Origin: Verrucomicrobiales bacterium
Lineage (GTDB): Bacteria; Verrucomicrobiota; Verrucomicrobiia; Verrucomicrobiales; DEV007
Length of the DNA stretch: 38,819 nt
Reading direction: 5' to 3'
NCBI GenBank assembly: GCA_029940475.1
Contig: JAPYUT010000037.1
Coordinates: forward strand, 1-38,819
Shown: piece by piece, positions 17,567-26,016 of the stretch
Layout: every line of letters starts with the position of its first letter
How positions within the stretch are numbered: the stretch's first letter is position 1
Position numbers and translations under genes: made by a program
Notes under the pieces: model-generated
Told to the model about the DNA's origin: nothing
Databases searched by the model: none
Seen by the model: the letters and a program-made list of their open reading frames with translations, nothing else

Positions 17567-18319
17567 CTAGTGCAACTCCAGCAAGACCGGACAGTGATCC
17601 GAGCCCATCACTTCAGGTAGAATCCTTGAATCCTTAAGGCGGCGGCGCAGGGCGGCCGAAACGCACCAGTAGTCGAGACGCCAGCCGACGTTTCTGGCGC
17701 GTGCGCCGGCTCGATAACTCCACCAACTGTAGTGGTTTCCCGCCTTTTCAAATTCCCGGAAGGTATCGATGAATCCGGCATCCAGGAAGGCTGAGAATCC
17801 GCTACGTTCGCCATCACTGAATCCCGGGCTGTGGTGATTGGCCTGCGGGCGGGCCAGGTCAATTTCTTCATGCGCTACATTCAGGTCGCCGCAAAAGATA
17901 ACCGGGAGGTTTTTCTCCAGTGATTTAAGGTAATTGAGAAAATCCTGATCCCAGCGCAGCCTGTAAGGCAGACGTTTTAGTTCGTTCTGGGAGTTGGGAG
18001 TGTAGACATTTACCAGGTAGAAATCATCAAACTTCAATGTGATAACCCTGCCCTCAGTGTCGTGCTCGGCGATTCCAATACCGTAGGATACATCGACCGG
18101 CTTGCTTTTGCTGAACACTACAGTGCCCGAGTATCCGGCCTTCTCGGCGGAGTTCCAGTGGGCGTGGTAGCCCCGCATCCATTCAATATCGACCTGCTCA
18201 GCACGAGCCTTGGTTTCCTGAAGACAGACTATATCTGCTCCTTGATTCTCAAAAAAATCACGGAATCCCTTGCCGAGAGCTGCCCGTATACCATTTACAT
18301 TCCATGAGATAAGTTTCAT
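17567..18319 (-). CDS. xth: Exodeoxyribonuclease III / AP endonuclease
   Basis: This 250-residue Mg-dependent nuclease of the exonuclease-endonuclease-phosphatase fold cleaves at abasic sites and trims 3' ends in base-excision repair. Active-site landmarks are present: WNVNGIRA with Asn7, LQETKA with Glu35, NVYTPNSQ with the catalytic-region Tyr, CGDLNVAHEEIDL (Asp/Asn pair) and the terminal GSDHCPV (Asp-His). The start at 18319 (MKLISWNVNG) matches the family; the longer ORF from 18442 adds about 40 unrelated residues. The gene converges on ribF, with 81 bases between stops, and is divergent from the ABC cluster, sharing a 149-base intergenic region. Confidence 0.95.
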   Translation of the reverse strand: MKLISWNVNGIRAALGKGFRDFFENQGADIVCLQETKARAEQVDIEWMRGYHAHWNSAEKAGYSGTVVFSKSKPVDVSYGIGIAEHDTEGRVITLKFDDFYLVNVYTPNSQNELKRLPYRLRWDQDFLNYLKSLEKNLPVIFCGDLNVAHEEIDLARPQANHHSPGFSDGERSGFSAFLDAGFIDTFREFEKAGNHYSWWSYRAGARARNVGWRLDYWCVSAALRRRLKDSRILPEVMGSDHCPVLLELH

Positions 18320-18468
18320 TTTTTGGGATTCTGATTCGTTGTTTGTAGTATTTCTAGTTGAAAAACTGTAATTTTTCGCTAAACAAATCACCCCCCCGGT
18401 GACGTTGTTGCTAGGGGGACACCCTTTGAGAATCTCCAGCACCTTGAATCTACGACTTCCAGGGAAGC
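18320..18468. other. Divergent intergenic region, xth / ABC cluster
   Basis: These 149 bases must contain the promoters of both the minus-strand exonuclease gene and the plus-strand ABC operon. A CCCCCCC...GGGGG inverted pair (about 18390-18420) is visible, separated by GGTGACGTTGTTGCTA. The A/T-rich part near 18345-18390 lies upstream of xth. No promoter could be placed with confidence and no small gene is apparent. Confidence 0.3.
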
Positions 18469-19455
18469 ATGATTGAAGTAAAAAACCTTACAAAACGATT
18501 CGGGCAGAAAACTGCGGTTGACGATATATCCTTCACGGTCAAGAGAGGCGAAGTGCTTGGCTTTCTCGGACCCAATGGGGCGGGAAAATCCACCACCATG
18601 CGGATGATTACCGGTTATCTTCCACCCACTGAGGGGCAAATCAGCGTCGATGGTGCGGATACGGTAAATGAGCCGATTGTGGCGAAGGCCAAGATTGGCT
18701 ACCTGCCGGAAGCGGCACCCCTTTACGCTGACATGACGGTCGTTGCGTTCCTTCGCTTCATTGCCGAGTTGCGCGGCAAGGGAGAGGCTGATGTGGAGCG
18801 CGCCCTTGACACCTGTTTCCTGGAACCGGTGCGCAACCAGAACATTGATACCCTCTCCAAGGGTTATCGCCATCGTACCTGCCTGGCGCAGTCCATCCTG
18901 CATGATCCGGATATCCTGATCCTTGATGAGCCCACTGACGGCCTGGACCCGAACCAGAAGCAGGAGGTCCGCTCACTGATTAAACGCATGGGAGAGGACA
19001 AGGTGATTATTTTCTCGACGCACATCCTTGAGGAAGTTGAGGCGGCTTGCACGCGGGCGATCATTATCGACCAGGGGCGGGTGGTGGCCGACGGCAGTCC
19101 CGCCGAACTCAAGGCGCGCGCCAGCGGAGCGGGTGCTGTCTCTGTAAGCATTAAAGGCATGGCGGGATCGGGAATTCGTTCTGAACTCGGGTCGTTGCCC
19201 GGTGTTTCAGAGGTGCGCGAGACGGACTCTACTGAAAGCGCTTTCAGGGGGCAGGTGCTGCCATCAAAATCCGCAGGTGCGTTGACTGACGCCATCTTTA
19301 ACATGTGCAAGGACAAGGGGCTGGTGCTCGAGGAGTTGCGCGTTGAGGAGGGGCGCCTTGATGAGGTGTTCCGTGAAATTACCGTTGCTGACACCAAGCT
19401 GGACGGCAGTAAGATGGGGCCTGCTGATTCTGTGGCCGGTGAAGTGACCGAGTAA
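18469..19455 (+). CDS. ABC transporter ATP-binding protein, GldA-like
   Basis: This 328-residue ABC ATPase energises the ABC-2 permease that follows. Walker A is GPNGAGKS (34-41), the Q-loop region follows, the signature is LSKGYRHRTCLAQSI, Walker B and D-loop are ILILDEPTDGLDP, and the switch is IFSTHILEEVE. LSKGYRHR replaces LSGGQ; LSKGYxQR is characteristic of the GldA/NatA-type branch, so this is a subfamily trait. A C-terminal domain of about 100 residues (VSVSIKG..., VLEELRVEEGRLDEVFREIT) is also typical of ABC-2 exporters. It is first in an operon with GldF- and GldG-like genes. Gld names reflect homology; gliding motility is not implied. Confidence 0.9.
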   Translation: MIEVKNLTKRFGQKTAVDDISFTVKRGEVLGFLGPNGAGKSTTMRMITGYLPPTEGQISVDGADTVNEPIVAKAKIGYLPEAAPLYADMTVVAFLRFIAELRGKGEADVERALDTCFLEPVRNQNIDTLSKGYRHRTCLAQSILHDPDILILDEPTDGLDPNQKQEVRSLIKRMGEDKVIIFSTHILEEVEAACTRAIIIDQGRVVADGSPAELKARASGAGAVSVSIKGMAGSGIRSELGSLPGVSEVRETDSTESAFRGQVLPSKSAGALTDAIFNMCKDKGLVLEELRVEEGRLDEVFREITVADTKLDGSKMGPADSVAGEVTE

Positions 19456-19502
19456 GTCTTTCCACTTGTCTATTACAAAACCTCAAATTTCCTATTTAGC
19501 TA

Positions 19503-20252
19503 ATGTCTGCCCTGAGAAACATCTGGATTATATTTAAGCGAGAACTCAAGGCGCAGTTCAACTCAATGCTGGCCTACGTGTTCATCGTGATTTTTGTGGT
19601 ACTGGCGATGGCGTTGACCTTCTGGTTCCGCAATTTCTTTGCCCCTGGTGGCCAGGATGCCTCACTGGAGTTTACCTTTTTCCTGTGGCCGGCGTGGTTG
19701 TTGATGTTCCTTGCTCCGGCAGTGGGGATGCGCCTCTGGTCGGAGGAGCACCGCACCGGCACCATTGAACTGCTGCTGACCATGCCGATGGCTCCCTGGC
19801 AGGCGATAGTGGGTAAGTTTCTCGCCGGGCTTGCCGTGATCGCCATTGCAATTAGCTGCTCTTTTCCGATTGTCCTGACTGTTGCCTATCTGGGTGATCC
19901 GGATAACGGCAAGGTATTGGGCGGTTACCTGGCGACTTTGCTTTATGGAGCGGCGTGCCTTGCGATTACCTGTTCAGTCAGTGCCTTTACCCGCAGTGTC
20001 GTGGCGTGCCTGATTATCTCTGTAACGATCTGCTTTTTGATGCTGCTTTTGGCAGTGCCGCCGGTGCAGGATTATTTCACTGACATTCTTGGCGGCGGTG
20101 TATCCGATGCCATTTCCTCCTTCAGTATGTTCTCTCACTACAACGACATGAAACGCGGGGTGATTACCCTGCCCAATGTTACATTCTTCGCTTCCCTGAT
20201 AGGCTTCTGTCTTTTTCTCACCAGTATCGTGATTAAGACCAAGCGTTCCTGA
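19503..20252 (+). CDS. ABC-2 type permease, GldF-like
   Basis: This 249-residue integral membrane protein has about six transmembrane segments. The first follows KRELKAQFNSMLAYVFIVIFVVLAMALTFW-type sequence in the ABC-2 'CR helix plus TM1' pattern, and the last ends in a Lys/Arg-rich cytoplasmic tail. The conserved EEHRTGTIELLLTMP motif lies in the first intracellular loop (about residues 80-94) and is diagnostic of NosY/GldF-type permeases. It pairs with the ATPase 47 bases upstream and the GldG-like protein 23 bases downstream. Cargo is unknown. Confidence 0.9.
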   Translation: MSALRNIWIIFKRELKAQFNSMLAYVFIVIFVVLAMALTFWFRNFFAPGGQDASLEFTFFLWPAWLLMFLAPAVGMRLWSEEHRTGTIELLLTMPMAPWQAIVGKFLAGLAVIAIAISCSFPIVLTVAYLGDPDNGKVLGGYLATLLYGAACLAITCSVSAFTRSVVACLIISVTICFLMLLLAVPPVQDYFTDILGGGVSDAISSFSMFSHYNDMKRGVITLPNVTFFASLIGFCLFLTSIVIKTKRS

Positions 20253-20275
20253 GCCTGTAAACCAAGAGACAGAAA

Positions 20276-22267
20276 ATGGCTGCCACAACCGATCCATCAT
20301 CCACTAACAATCCGAGCGAAGCCAGATCGAGCACCATTCCGGCATGGTTATTCTCCTTTGTCGGGGCAATAATCGTCTTTGCCCTGCTGGTGACGGTCAA
20401 CATTATCGTCACCAAGTTGCCCGGGAAACTTGACCTTACCGAGGACAAACTGCACACGCTTTCCGATGGTACCATTGAGATTCTTGAAGGGCTTGATACC
20501 GGGGTGAGGTTGTCATTTTTTGCCTCCAAGGATAAAGACAACATGCCGCCGGAGTTGACTCTTTATGCAAAGCGTGTGGATGCCCTGCTTGATGAATATG
20601 CCCGTAAGTCACAGGATGATTTCCTTGAGATTGAGCGTGTGGATCCACAGCCGGAGACCGAGGCGGAGGATCGGGCTAAACTCATGAACCTACGCGGAGT
20701 CCCGGGCCGGCTGGGCGAAAATACTTACCTTGGGATCGCCATAAGCTGCCTGGATCGCCAGTCCACAATTCCTTTTGTCTCTCCGGGCAATGAGCAGATG
20801 CTCGAATATGAGATATCAAGGGCCATTCTTGAGGTCACAAGGGAAGAGGCTCCCAGAATTGCCGTAATGAGTGCCCTGCCCGTGACCGGCGGACCGCCGG
20901 CAGCCCCGTTTAATCCGCAGGCCCGCCAGCAGCAGCAACCACCCTGGCAATTCTACACCGCGTTGCGGCGTGACTACGACCCGGACCTGACCGATGGTGA
21001 AAGTAACCTGGTCGACCTCGGACTTGATGTTGAGGAAATCGCCGAGAATATCGATGTGGTGGTCCTGGTGCACCCCGCGGGCATCAGCGAGAACACGCAG
21101 TTTGCCCTTGATCAATTCCTCCTGCGCGGTGGACGTATCGTTGCATTTCTTGATGCATTCAGTGCAGTTGCCGCTCAATCCCAACCTCAACGTCAGCCTT
21201 TCGGGGGACAGCAGCCTGGTGGAATTCCCACCTCTTCCAACCTGGATAAGCTCCTGCCTGCATGGGGAGTGAACTATGAGTCCAACCAGGTGATTGCGGA
21301 CAGGAGTTATGAGGAGTCGCAGGGACAGGGGAGCCCCAATCCCACGGTCATGACGATTACATCCGCGGGGATTGACAGTGATGATGCCCTTACCGGCTCA
21401 ATGCGCAATCTTTTGATGTATATGGCAGGAGTGTTCTATGTGGACAGTAAGGAGGGCATTAAGGTTGATACTTTGGTGAAGTCGAGCACGTCATCACAGC
21501 TTGTGGTCGCCCAGATGGCTCAATTCAGCCCGGATCAGGTGGTTGCCAACTTCAAGGCCTCAGGCATCGCATATCCGCTGGCAATTCGCCTTTCTGGAGA
21601 TTTCAAGACCGCGTTCCCGGAGGGTAAGCCAAAATCCCAGGAGGCTGAAGAGGCTGAAGAGACGGAAGATAAGGAGGAGGACAAAAAGGATACCGAAGAG
21701 TGGTTGAAGCAATCAGAGTCGGAGGGAAGCGTATTCCTGGTGGCGGATTCGGATATGCTCTTTGATGACCTGTCAGTCGCCCGCGACATGTTTGGCCGTG
21801 CCGCTGCATACAGGAACCATAACCTGCCGTTGCTTGAAGGAGCCGTTGAGCAGGCGGCCGGTGGAGCTAACCTTACCTCGATCCGCGCGCGTGGAAGTGG
21901 CGGCCGCCCGTTTAGCAAATTCAAGGAACTGAGGGACGAGGCATCCAAGGAGTTGACCGAGGAAATCAAGAAAGTGGATGACATGGCAAGTGAACTCACC
22001 AGGGAGATTTCCGAACTCATGCAGAAGCAGGGTAATAACCAGATGATTGTTCTTTCACCTGAGGCAGCGAACAAGATCAAGGAGCTAAGGGAGCAGGAGG
22101 TGACAGCTGCCAAGCGTAAGCGGGAACTGCAGCGTGAATTGCGCAAGGACATCCGCAAGATAGAGAACAGGATCAAAAACTACAATATTGCGGGGATCCC
22201 CCTACTGGTTGCCTTGATTGGTATTCTGCACCTTGTGGTGCGGCGGATGAAAATCTCCGCACGTTGA
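20276..22267 (+). CDS. GldG-family ABC auxiliary membrane protein
   Basis: This 663-residue protein is anchored at both ends. An N-terminal TM (about 21-46) is followed by the family hallmark DLTEDKLHTLSDGTIEIL, then a large periplasmic ABC_transp_aux (GldG/IFT52-like) domain with Rossmann-like segments such as DVVVLVHPAGI and RGGRIVAFLDAF. An acidic low-complexity insert (about 455-485, Glu/Lys-rich) precedes VFLVADSDMLFDD. A long coiled coil (about 540-635) then leads to the C-terminal TM and a short basic tail. In gliding Bacteroidetes GldA/F/G form an ABC complex; in Verrucomicrobiota and Planctomycetota the same trio occurs without known gliding. It probably senses or moves an envelope substrate. 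Confidence 0.88.
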   Translation: MAATTDPSSTNNPSEARSSTIPAWLFSFVGAIIVFALLVTVNIIVTKLPGKLDLTEDKLHTLSDGTIEILEGLDTGVRLSFFASKDKDNMPPELTLYAKRVDALLDEYARKSQDDFLEIERVDPQPETEAEDRAKLMNLRGVPGRLGENTYLGIAISCLDRQSTIPFVSPGNEQMLEYEISRAILEVTREEAPRIAVMSALPVTGGPPAAPFNPQARQQQQPPWQFYTALRRDYDPDLTDGESNLVDLGLDVEEIAENIDVVVLVHPAGISENTQFALDQFLLRGGRIVAFLDAFSAVAAQSQPQRQPFGGQQPGGIPTSSNLDKLLPAWGVNYESNQVIADRSYEESQGQGSPNPTVMTITSAGIDSDDALTGSMRNLLMYMAGVFYVDSKEGIKVDTLVKSSTSSQLVVAQMAQFSPDQVVANFKASGIAYPLAIRLSGDFKTAFPEGKPKSQEAEEAEETEDKEEDKKDTEEWLKQSESEGSVFLVADSDMLFDDLSVARDMFGRAAAYRNHNLPLLEGAVEQAAGGANLTSIRARGSGGRPFSKFKELRDEASKELTEEIKKVDDMASELTREISELMQKQGNNQMIVLSPEAANKIKELREQEVTAAKRKRELQRELRKDIRKIENRIKNYNIAGIPLLVALIGILHLVVRRMKISAR

Positions 22268-22292
22268 TTGAACGCTTATAGGGAATTTCATA

Positions 22293-23789
22293 ATGAAAGC
22301 AAAACAGTTAGTTGTTCTTGTTGGTCTGTTGGCAGTTGCCATCATTATTGCCATGCTGATGAAGGGTGGCGATGGCGGGAATGAAGATGATGACGGATTG
22401 TCAGTTGGAGCCCACTTAATGGATGAACTCCCGGTCAATGAAATTGCCAGGGTGAAGATCTCGGGTGGTGATGATTTTGTCGAACTCGAGCGCAGGGAAG
22501 GCAAGTGGACGGTAAGCAATCGTGGCGGCTATAGTGCAGACTTCACCAAGATCAGCAGGATCCTGAAGAATTTCCGTGGTCTCAAGGTTGCTGAAGTGAT
22601 TCGTGCGGCGTCCAGTAAATACGGGCGCTTTGAACTTAATGAGGGCAAGGAAGAGAAATCCGGCGTGCTGGTGGAGTTGGGCAGGGAGGACGGTACGCCT
22701 GTCGGGGCAGTGATGCTCGGCAAGAGATATTCCGGTGCGACTGACCAGTCAGGCAGGCAGGGGGGTGGCAACGGGCGCTATGTGCGCATTCCCGGCAATG
22801 AGAAACAGGTGTTTATTGTTTCCGATTCCCTCTACGACATTGACTCCAAGCCCAGTGCGTGGCTGGAGCGCAACCCGTTCGGCATCCAGAAACCGAAGGC
22901 GGTCACGCTTGCCCATGCCGACGGGGTAGAGTTCAAGTTTGATCGCAAGGAGGAAGGGGCGGACGTTACCATGGAGGGGCTGGCGGAGGATGAGGAGCTT
23001 AATACAACCAACACTTCAACGATCGTTGCGCCGTTTACGTCATTCAGTTTCAAGGACGTGGTGGTTGGTGATGACGCAGATGCGGGAAAGACGGGCCTGA
23101 ACAAGCCTGTGCTGGCAAAGGTTTCTACCTTTGAGGGGTTCAGCTATGACTTGAAGCTGGGTCAGGGGGGAGGCGAGAATGTCGACAGTGATGACAAAGA
23201 GGCAACGGTGACGGAGGCACGGTATTACCTGAGCTATGAAGTAAGTGCCGAGCTGGCGGGCGAGCGTGTGCCGCAGGATGACGAGAAAGTCGAGGAAATT
23301 GCCGCTGATGCCAGTGACGAGGACAAGAAGAAGATTGAAGAGAAGAACAAGGCGGCAGGGGAACTGAAGAAGCAGCGTGATACTGAATTTACTGGAGAGC
23401 AGAAGCGACTTAAGGAAAAACTGGCCAAGGAAAAACTCTTTGCCGGCATTGTGTATGAGATTGATAACTGGAGTGCGGAGAAGTTCTTCAAGAAACGTGA
23501 CGAGTTGGTAAAGAAGAAGGAGATACCCGAGGAGCCCGCCGGGGGAAATGCTCCATTGCCCGGATTTCCTCCCGGTGAAGCCATTCCCGGTTTGCCGGGT
23601 GCCGGTATTCCCGGAATTACCCCCGGGTTATCTGTGCTTCCTCCAGTCAAGCCTGCTGACCCGCCGGCGGCGGAAACTTCTCCGTCGGAAGCGAAGGAAG
23701 AGAGCGGTAAGGAGCAGCCTGAGGCTGTTCCTGAGGCTCCGAAACCCGCTCAACCGGATGCGGCTGCTGAGGACAAGTCCTCGGAGTGA
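22293..23789 (+). CDS. DUF4340 domain protein, N-terminally anchored
   Basis: This 498-residue protein has a single N-terminal TM (about 5-23) and then a DUF4340-type region: LPVNEIARVKISGGDD, LERREGKWTVSN, the Y..FELNEGKEEKSGV segment, and a later repeat-like VTLAHADGVEFKFDRKE. The second half is charged and helical (EDKKKIEEKNKAAGELKKQ, probable coiled coil), then Pro/Gly-rich (PLPGFPPGEAIPGLPGAGIPG) and ends in an acidic Pro/Ala/Glu tail, as in periplasm-spanning linkers. DUF4340 genes regularly follow gldG homologues, so it is likely a component of that ABC system facing the periplasm. Molecular role unknown. Confidence 0.82.
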   Translation: MKAKQLVVLVGLLAVAIIIAMLMKGGDGGNEDDDGLSVGAHLMDELPVNEIARVKISGGDDFVELERREGKWTVSNRGGYSADFTKISRILKNFRGLKVAEVIRAASSKYGRFELNEGKEEKSGVLVELGREDGTPVGAVMLGKRYSGATDQSGRQGGGNGRYVRIPGNEKQVFIVSDSLYDIDSKPSAWLERNPFGIQKPKAVTLAHADGVEFKFDRKEEGADVTMEGLAEDEELNTTNTSTIVAPFTSFSFKDVVVGDDADAGKTGLNKPVLAKVSTFEGFSYDLKLGQGGGENVDSDDKEATVTEARYYLSYEVSAELAGERVPQDDEKVEEIAADASDEDKKKIEEKNKAAGELKKQRDTEFTGEQKRLKEKLAKEKLFAGIVYEIDNWSAEKFFKKRDELVKKKEIPEEPAGGNAPLPGFPPGEAIPGLPGAGIPGITPGLSVLPPVKPADPPAAETSPSEAKEESGKEQPEAVPEAPKPAQPDAAAEDKSSE

Positions 23790-23976
23790 GGTAATATCGA
23801 GGCAAAAGGTGGGGGACAGGCAATTTGTGCCCTCGGTGACGCTATTTTATTACCTGGCGTGATTGAACGCGCTAGCGTTGACGCAGTCCAATAATGTTGC
23901 TGATGCAGCCCCTTATAGGTGGCGTCCTGCGGTGTTTTCGCTATCATGAAGTAGTTATTACAAACTTTGCGTATAA
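23790..23976. other. Intergenic region before the MoxR cluster
   Basis: These 187 bases separate the Gld-type operon from the MoxR operon. They contain a small inverted repeat AACGC-GCTA-GCGTT (23866-23879). A TTGACG at 23878-23883 has no good -10 partner at 16-18 bases. No terminator or small gene could be supported. It is the only sizeable gap in the 18.4-38.8 kb array, so a promoter for the second block probably lies here. Confidence 0.3.
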
Positions 23977-25056
23977 ATGTCTAAATCAGCCAACAACGAC
24001 CAGGAGAATTTCTCAGAAAACGAACTCGAAGCTCTCGAAAGCTGCAAGTCGGCAACAGTTGGTATTCGGTCGGAACTCGGCAAGGTAATCATTGGTCAAG
24101 CCGAGGTAATAGATCAGCTGCTTATTGCAATATTTTCCCGTGGACACTGCCTGCTTGAGGGGGTGCCCGGATTGGCAAAAACGCTGATGGTGAGTACTCT
24201 TGCCAAGTCGCTGCGTCTTGATTTCAGTCGCATTCAGTTTACGCCCGACCTGATGCCCTCGGACATCACCGGAACAGAGGTGATCCAGGAGGACAAGATG
24301 ACAGGGGCGCGAGAGTTCAAGTTCCTGAACGGCCCGATCTTTGCCAATATCGTCCTGGCCGACGAGATCAACCGTACTCCGCCGAAGACACAGGCCGCAT
24401 TGCTGGAGTCAATGCAGGAGAGACAGGTTACGATCGGGAGGAAACGCCATACACTACCCGATCCGTTTTTTGTATTGGCCACGCAGAACCCGATTGAACA
24501 AGAGGGCACCTACACGCTTCCCGAGGCTCAGCAGGATAGGTTTATGTTCAAGGTGTTTGTAAATTACCCCGACTATGCCGAGGAATACAAGGTGGCTGCA
24601 ACAACAACCTCCGCTGAGGTTGCCTCGGTGAACGACATTTTGAGCGGCGAGGATATATCCAGAATCCAGAATCTGGTGCGCAGAGTGCCGGTGCCTCCCC
24701 ACGTGATTCATTACGCCCTTCGCATAGTGCGGGCGACACGGGTGACCGAGCAGGAGGGGGTTCCGGATTTCATCCCGGAACTCCTCAGTTGGGGAGCGGG
24801 CCCGAGGGCGGTTCAGTTCCTCTTGCTTGGTGCAAAGGCAAAAGCCGTCATGGAAGGACGCAGTTATGCAACAGCTGAGGATTTACGGGCTATTGTCCAC
24901 CCGGTTCTCAGGCATCGGATTATCACGACTTTCAAGGCAGAATCCGACGGTACCACCAGTGATGTGGTGGTTGATAAACTGCTCGAGAGCATCTCCGAGA
25001 GGCATGATGATGACAAGATTGCGCCGGCTCTCGCGGGAGTATTTAACGCTGCATAG
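23977..25056 (+). CDS. MoxR family AAA+ ATPase
   Basis: This 359-residue cytoplasmic AAA+ ATPase has Walker A GVPGLAKT (about 62-69), Walker B with the MoxR hallmark [28 protein letters not shown], sensor 1 in [27 protein letters not shown], and a lid domain containing [16 protein letters not shown]. MoxR proteins act as chaperone-like remodellers working with vWA partners to insert metals or mature enzymes and envelope complexes. The vWA-type partner gene (DUF58) follows 39 bases downstream, the canonical pairing. It opens an eight-gene co-directional array. No Shine-Dalgarno sequence is visible before the ATG. Confidence 0.95.
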   Translation: MSKSANNDQENFSENELEALESCKSATVGIRSELGKVIIGQAEVIDQLLIAIFSRGHCLLEGVPGLAKTLMVSTLAKSLRLDFSRIQFTPDLMPSDITGTEVIQEDKMTGAREFKFLNGPIFANIVLADEINRTPPKTQAALLESMQERQVTIGRKRHTLPDPFFVLATQNPIEQEGTYTLPEAQQDRFMFKVFVNYPDYAEEYKVAATTTSAEVASVNDILSGEDISRIQNLVRRVPVPPHVIHYALRIVRATRVTEQEGVPDFIPELLSWGAGPRAVQFLLLGAKAKAVMEGRSYATAEDLRAIVHPVLRHRIITTFKAESDGTTSDVVVDKLLESISERHDDDKIAPALAGVFNAA

Positions 25057-25095
25057 CCCAACTTTCCAACACAGGTGCGGCAGTAACTCTGAGAC

Positions 25096-26013
25096 ATGGC
25101 AAACGCCGAAAGGCCAGACTACCTCGATCCGAAAGTCCTAGAAAGGATCAAGCGGCTTGATGTGCGGGCACGTCTGGTCGTTGAGGGATTTATCACGGGG
25201 CAGCATAAAAGTCCATACAGCGGCTTTGCAGTCGAGTTTGCCGGGCACCGCGAGTATGCGCCGGGTGATGAGATCAAGCATATCGACTGGAAGGTGTGGT
25301 CGAAAACCGATCGTTTTTATATCAAGGAATACGAGGAGGAGACCAACCTGAAGACAACGATCATTGTTGATTGCTCGAAGTCGATGGGTTACGCGGGTGA
25401 TGGCTGGAGAAAATTTGATTACGCGGCAACGGCAGGCGCATCCCTAGCTCACCTGTTGCAGCATCAGGGAGATGCCATCGGGTTAGTGACTTTCAATACC
25501 AGGGTTTGTGATGTGCTGCCGCCGAGTTCCCGACTCAACCACATCAAGGAGATGGTGCATGTGCTTGACGAAACCGAACCCGATGACAAGACGGACATCG
25601 GTGAAGTTTTCCTGAAACTTGTTGAGCAGGTGCGTTCGCGGGGAATGGTGGTGATTATTTCCGACCTGTTTACTGACCTTGGGCAATTAAGGGAATCACT
25701 GCAGCAGTTTCGCTTGCGTAAGCATGAGGTGATTGTTTTCCATGTAATGGATCGCAATGAGCTGGTGTTTCCTTTTGAGGACAATACCCGTTTCATCGGG
25801 CTGGAGACGGAGGATGAAGTTCAGGCTGATCCTCGTGCCTTGCGCAGGAGTTATCTTGAGATTGTCGGACGCTATAGGGATAACGTGCGCAGGATTTGTG
25901 ATCGACTGGGGGTTGATTATGCGCTGCTTGACACGGGGGAGCCTCTGGATGCCGTGCTTGCCCGCTATCTGGCGTTTCGCAAGCATCATGCCCGGAAAGG
26001 AAGGACGGTATAA
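25096..26013 (+). CDS. DUF58 domain protein (vWA-like partner of MoxR)
   Basis: This 305-residue soluble protein carries the DUF58 signature GHREYAPGDEIKHIDWKVWSKTDRFYIKEYE at about 52-82, then a vWA fold with MIDAS motif DCSKSM (about 93-98), the Thr-containing KTDIGEVF, and VVIISDLFTDL. It probably binds a metal-dependent ligand and acts as adaptor between MoxR and its substrate. Only 3 bases separate its stop from the BatA gene, and 39 bases lie between it and MoxR. Unlike many DUF58 proteins it lacks N-terminal TM helices; this shorter soluble form is common in PVC and Bacteroidetes Bat-type operons. Confidence 0.93.
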   Translation: MANAERPDYLDPKVLERIKRLDVRARLVVEGFITGQHKSPYSGFAVEFAGHREYAPGDEIKHIDWKVWSKTDRFYIKEYEEETNLKTTIIVDCSKSMGYAGDGWRKFDYAATAGASLAHLLQHQGDAIGLVTFNTRVCDVLPPSSRLNHIKEMVHVLDETEPDDKTDIGEVFLKLVEQVRSRGMVVIISDLFTDLGQLRESLQQFRLRKHEVIVFHVMDRNELVFPFEDNTRFIGLETEDEVQADPRALRRSYLEIVGRYRDNVRRICDRLGVDYALLDTGEPLDAVLARYLAFRKHHARKGRTV

Positions 26014-26016
26014 ATC

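Noticed and set aside
18860..18905. Degenerate ABC signature (LSKGYRHRTC) as a sign of an inactive ATPase
   Set aside because: LSKGY is normal for GldA/NatA-type ATPases, and both Walker motifs and the switch His are intact.
21535..22176. Minus-strand ORF of 213 codons opposite the GldG-like gene
   Set aside because: Ser-rich mirror of the Glu/Lys-rich coiled coil on the plus strand; no ribosome site or family signature.
23878..23906. Promoter for the MoxR operon (TTGACG at 23878)
   Set aside because: No acceptable -10 hexamer at 16-18 bases; the best A/T-rich element lies about 29 bases away.
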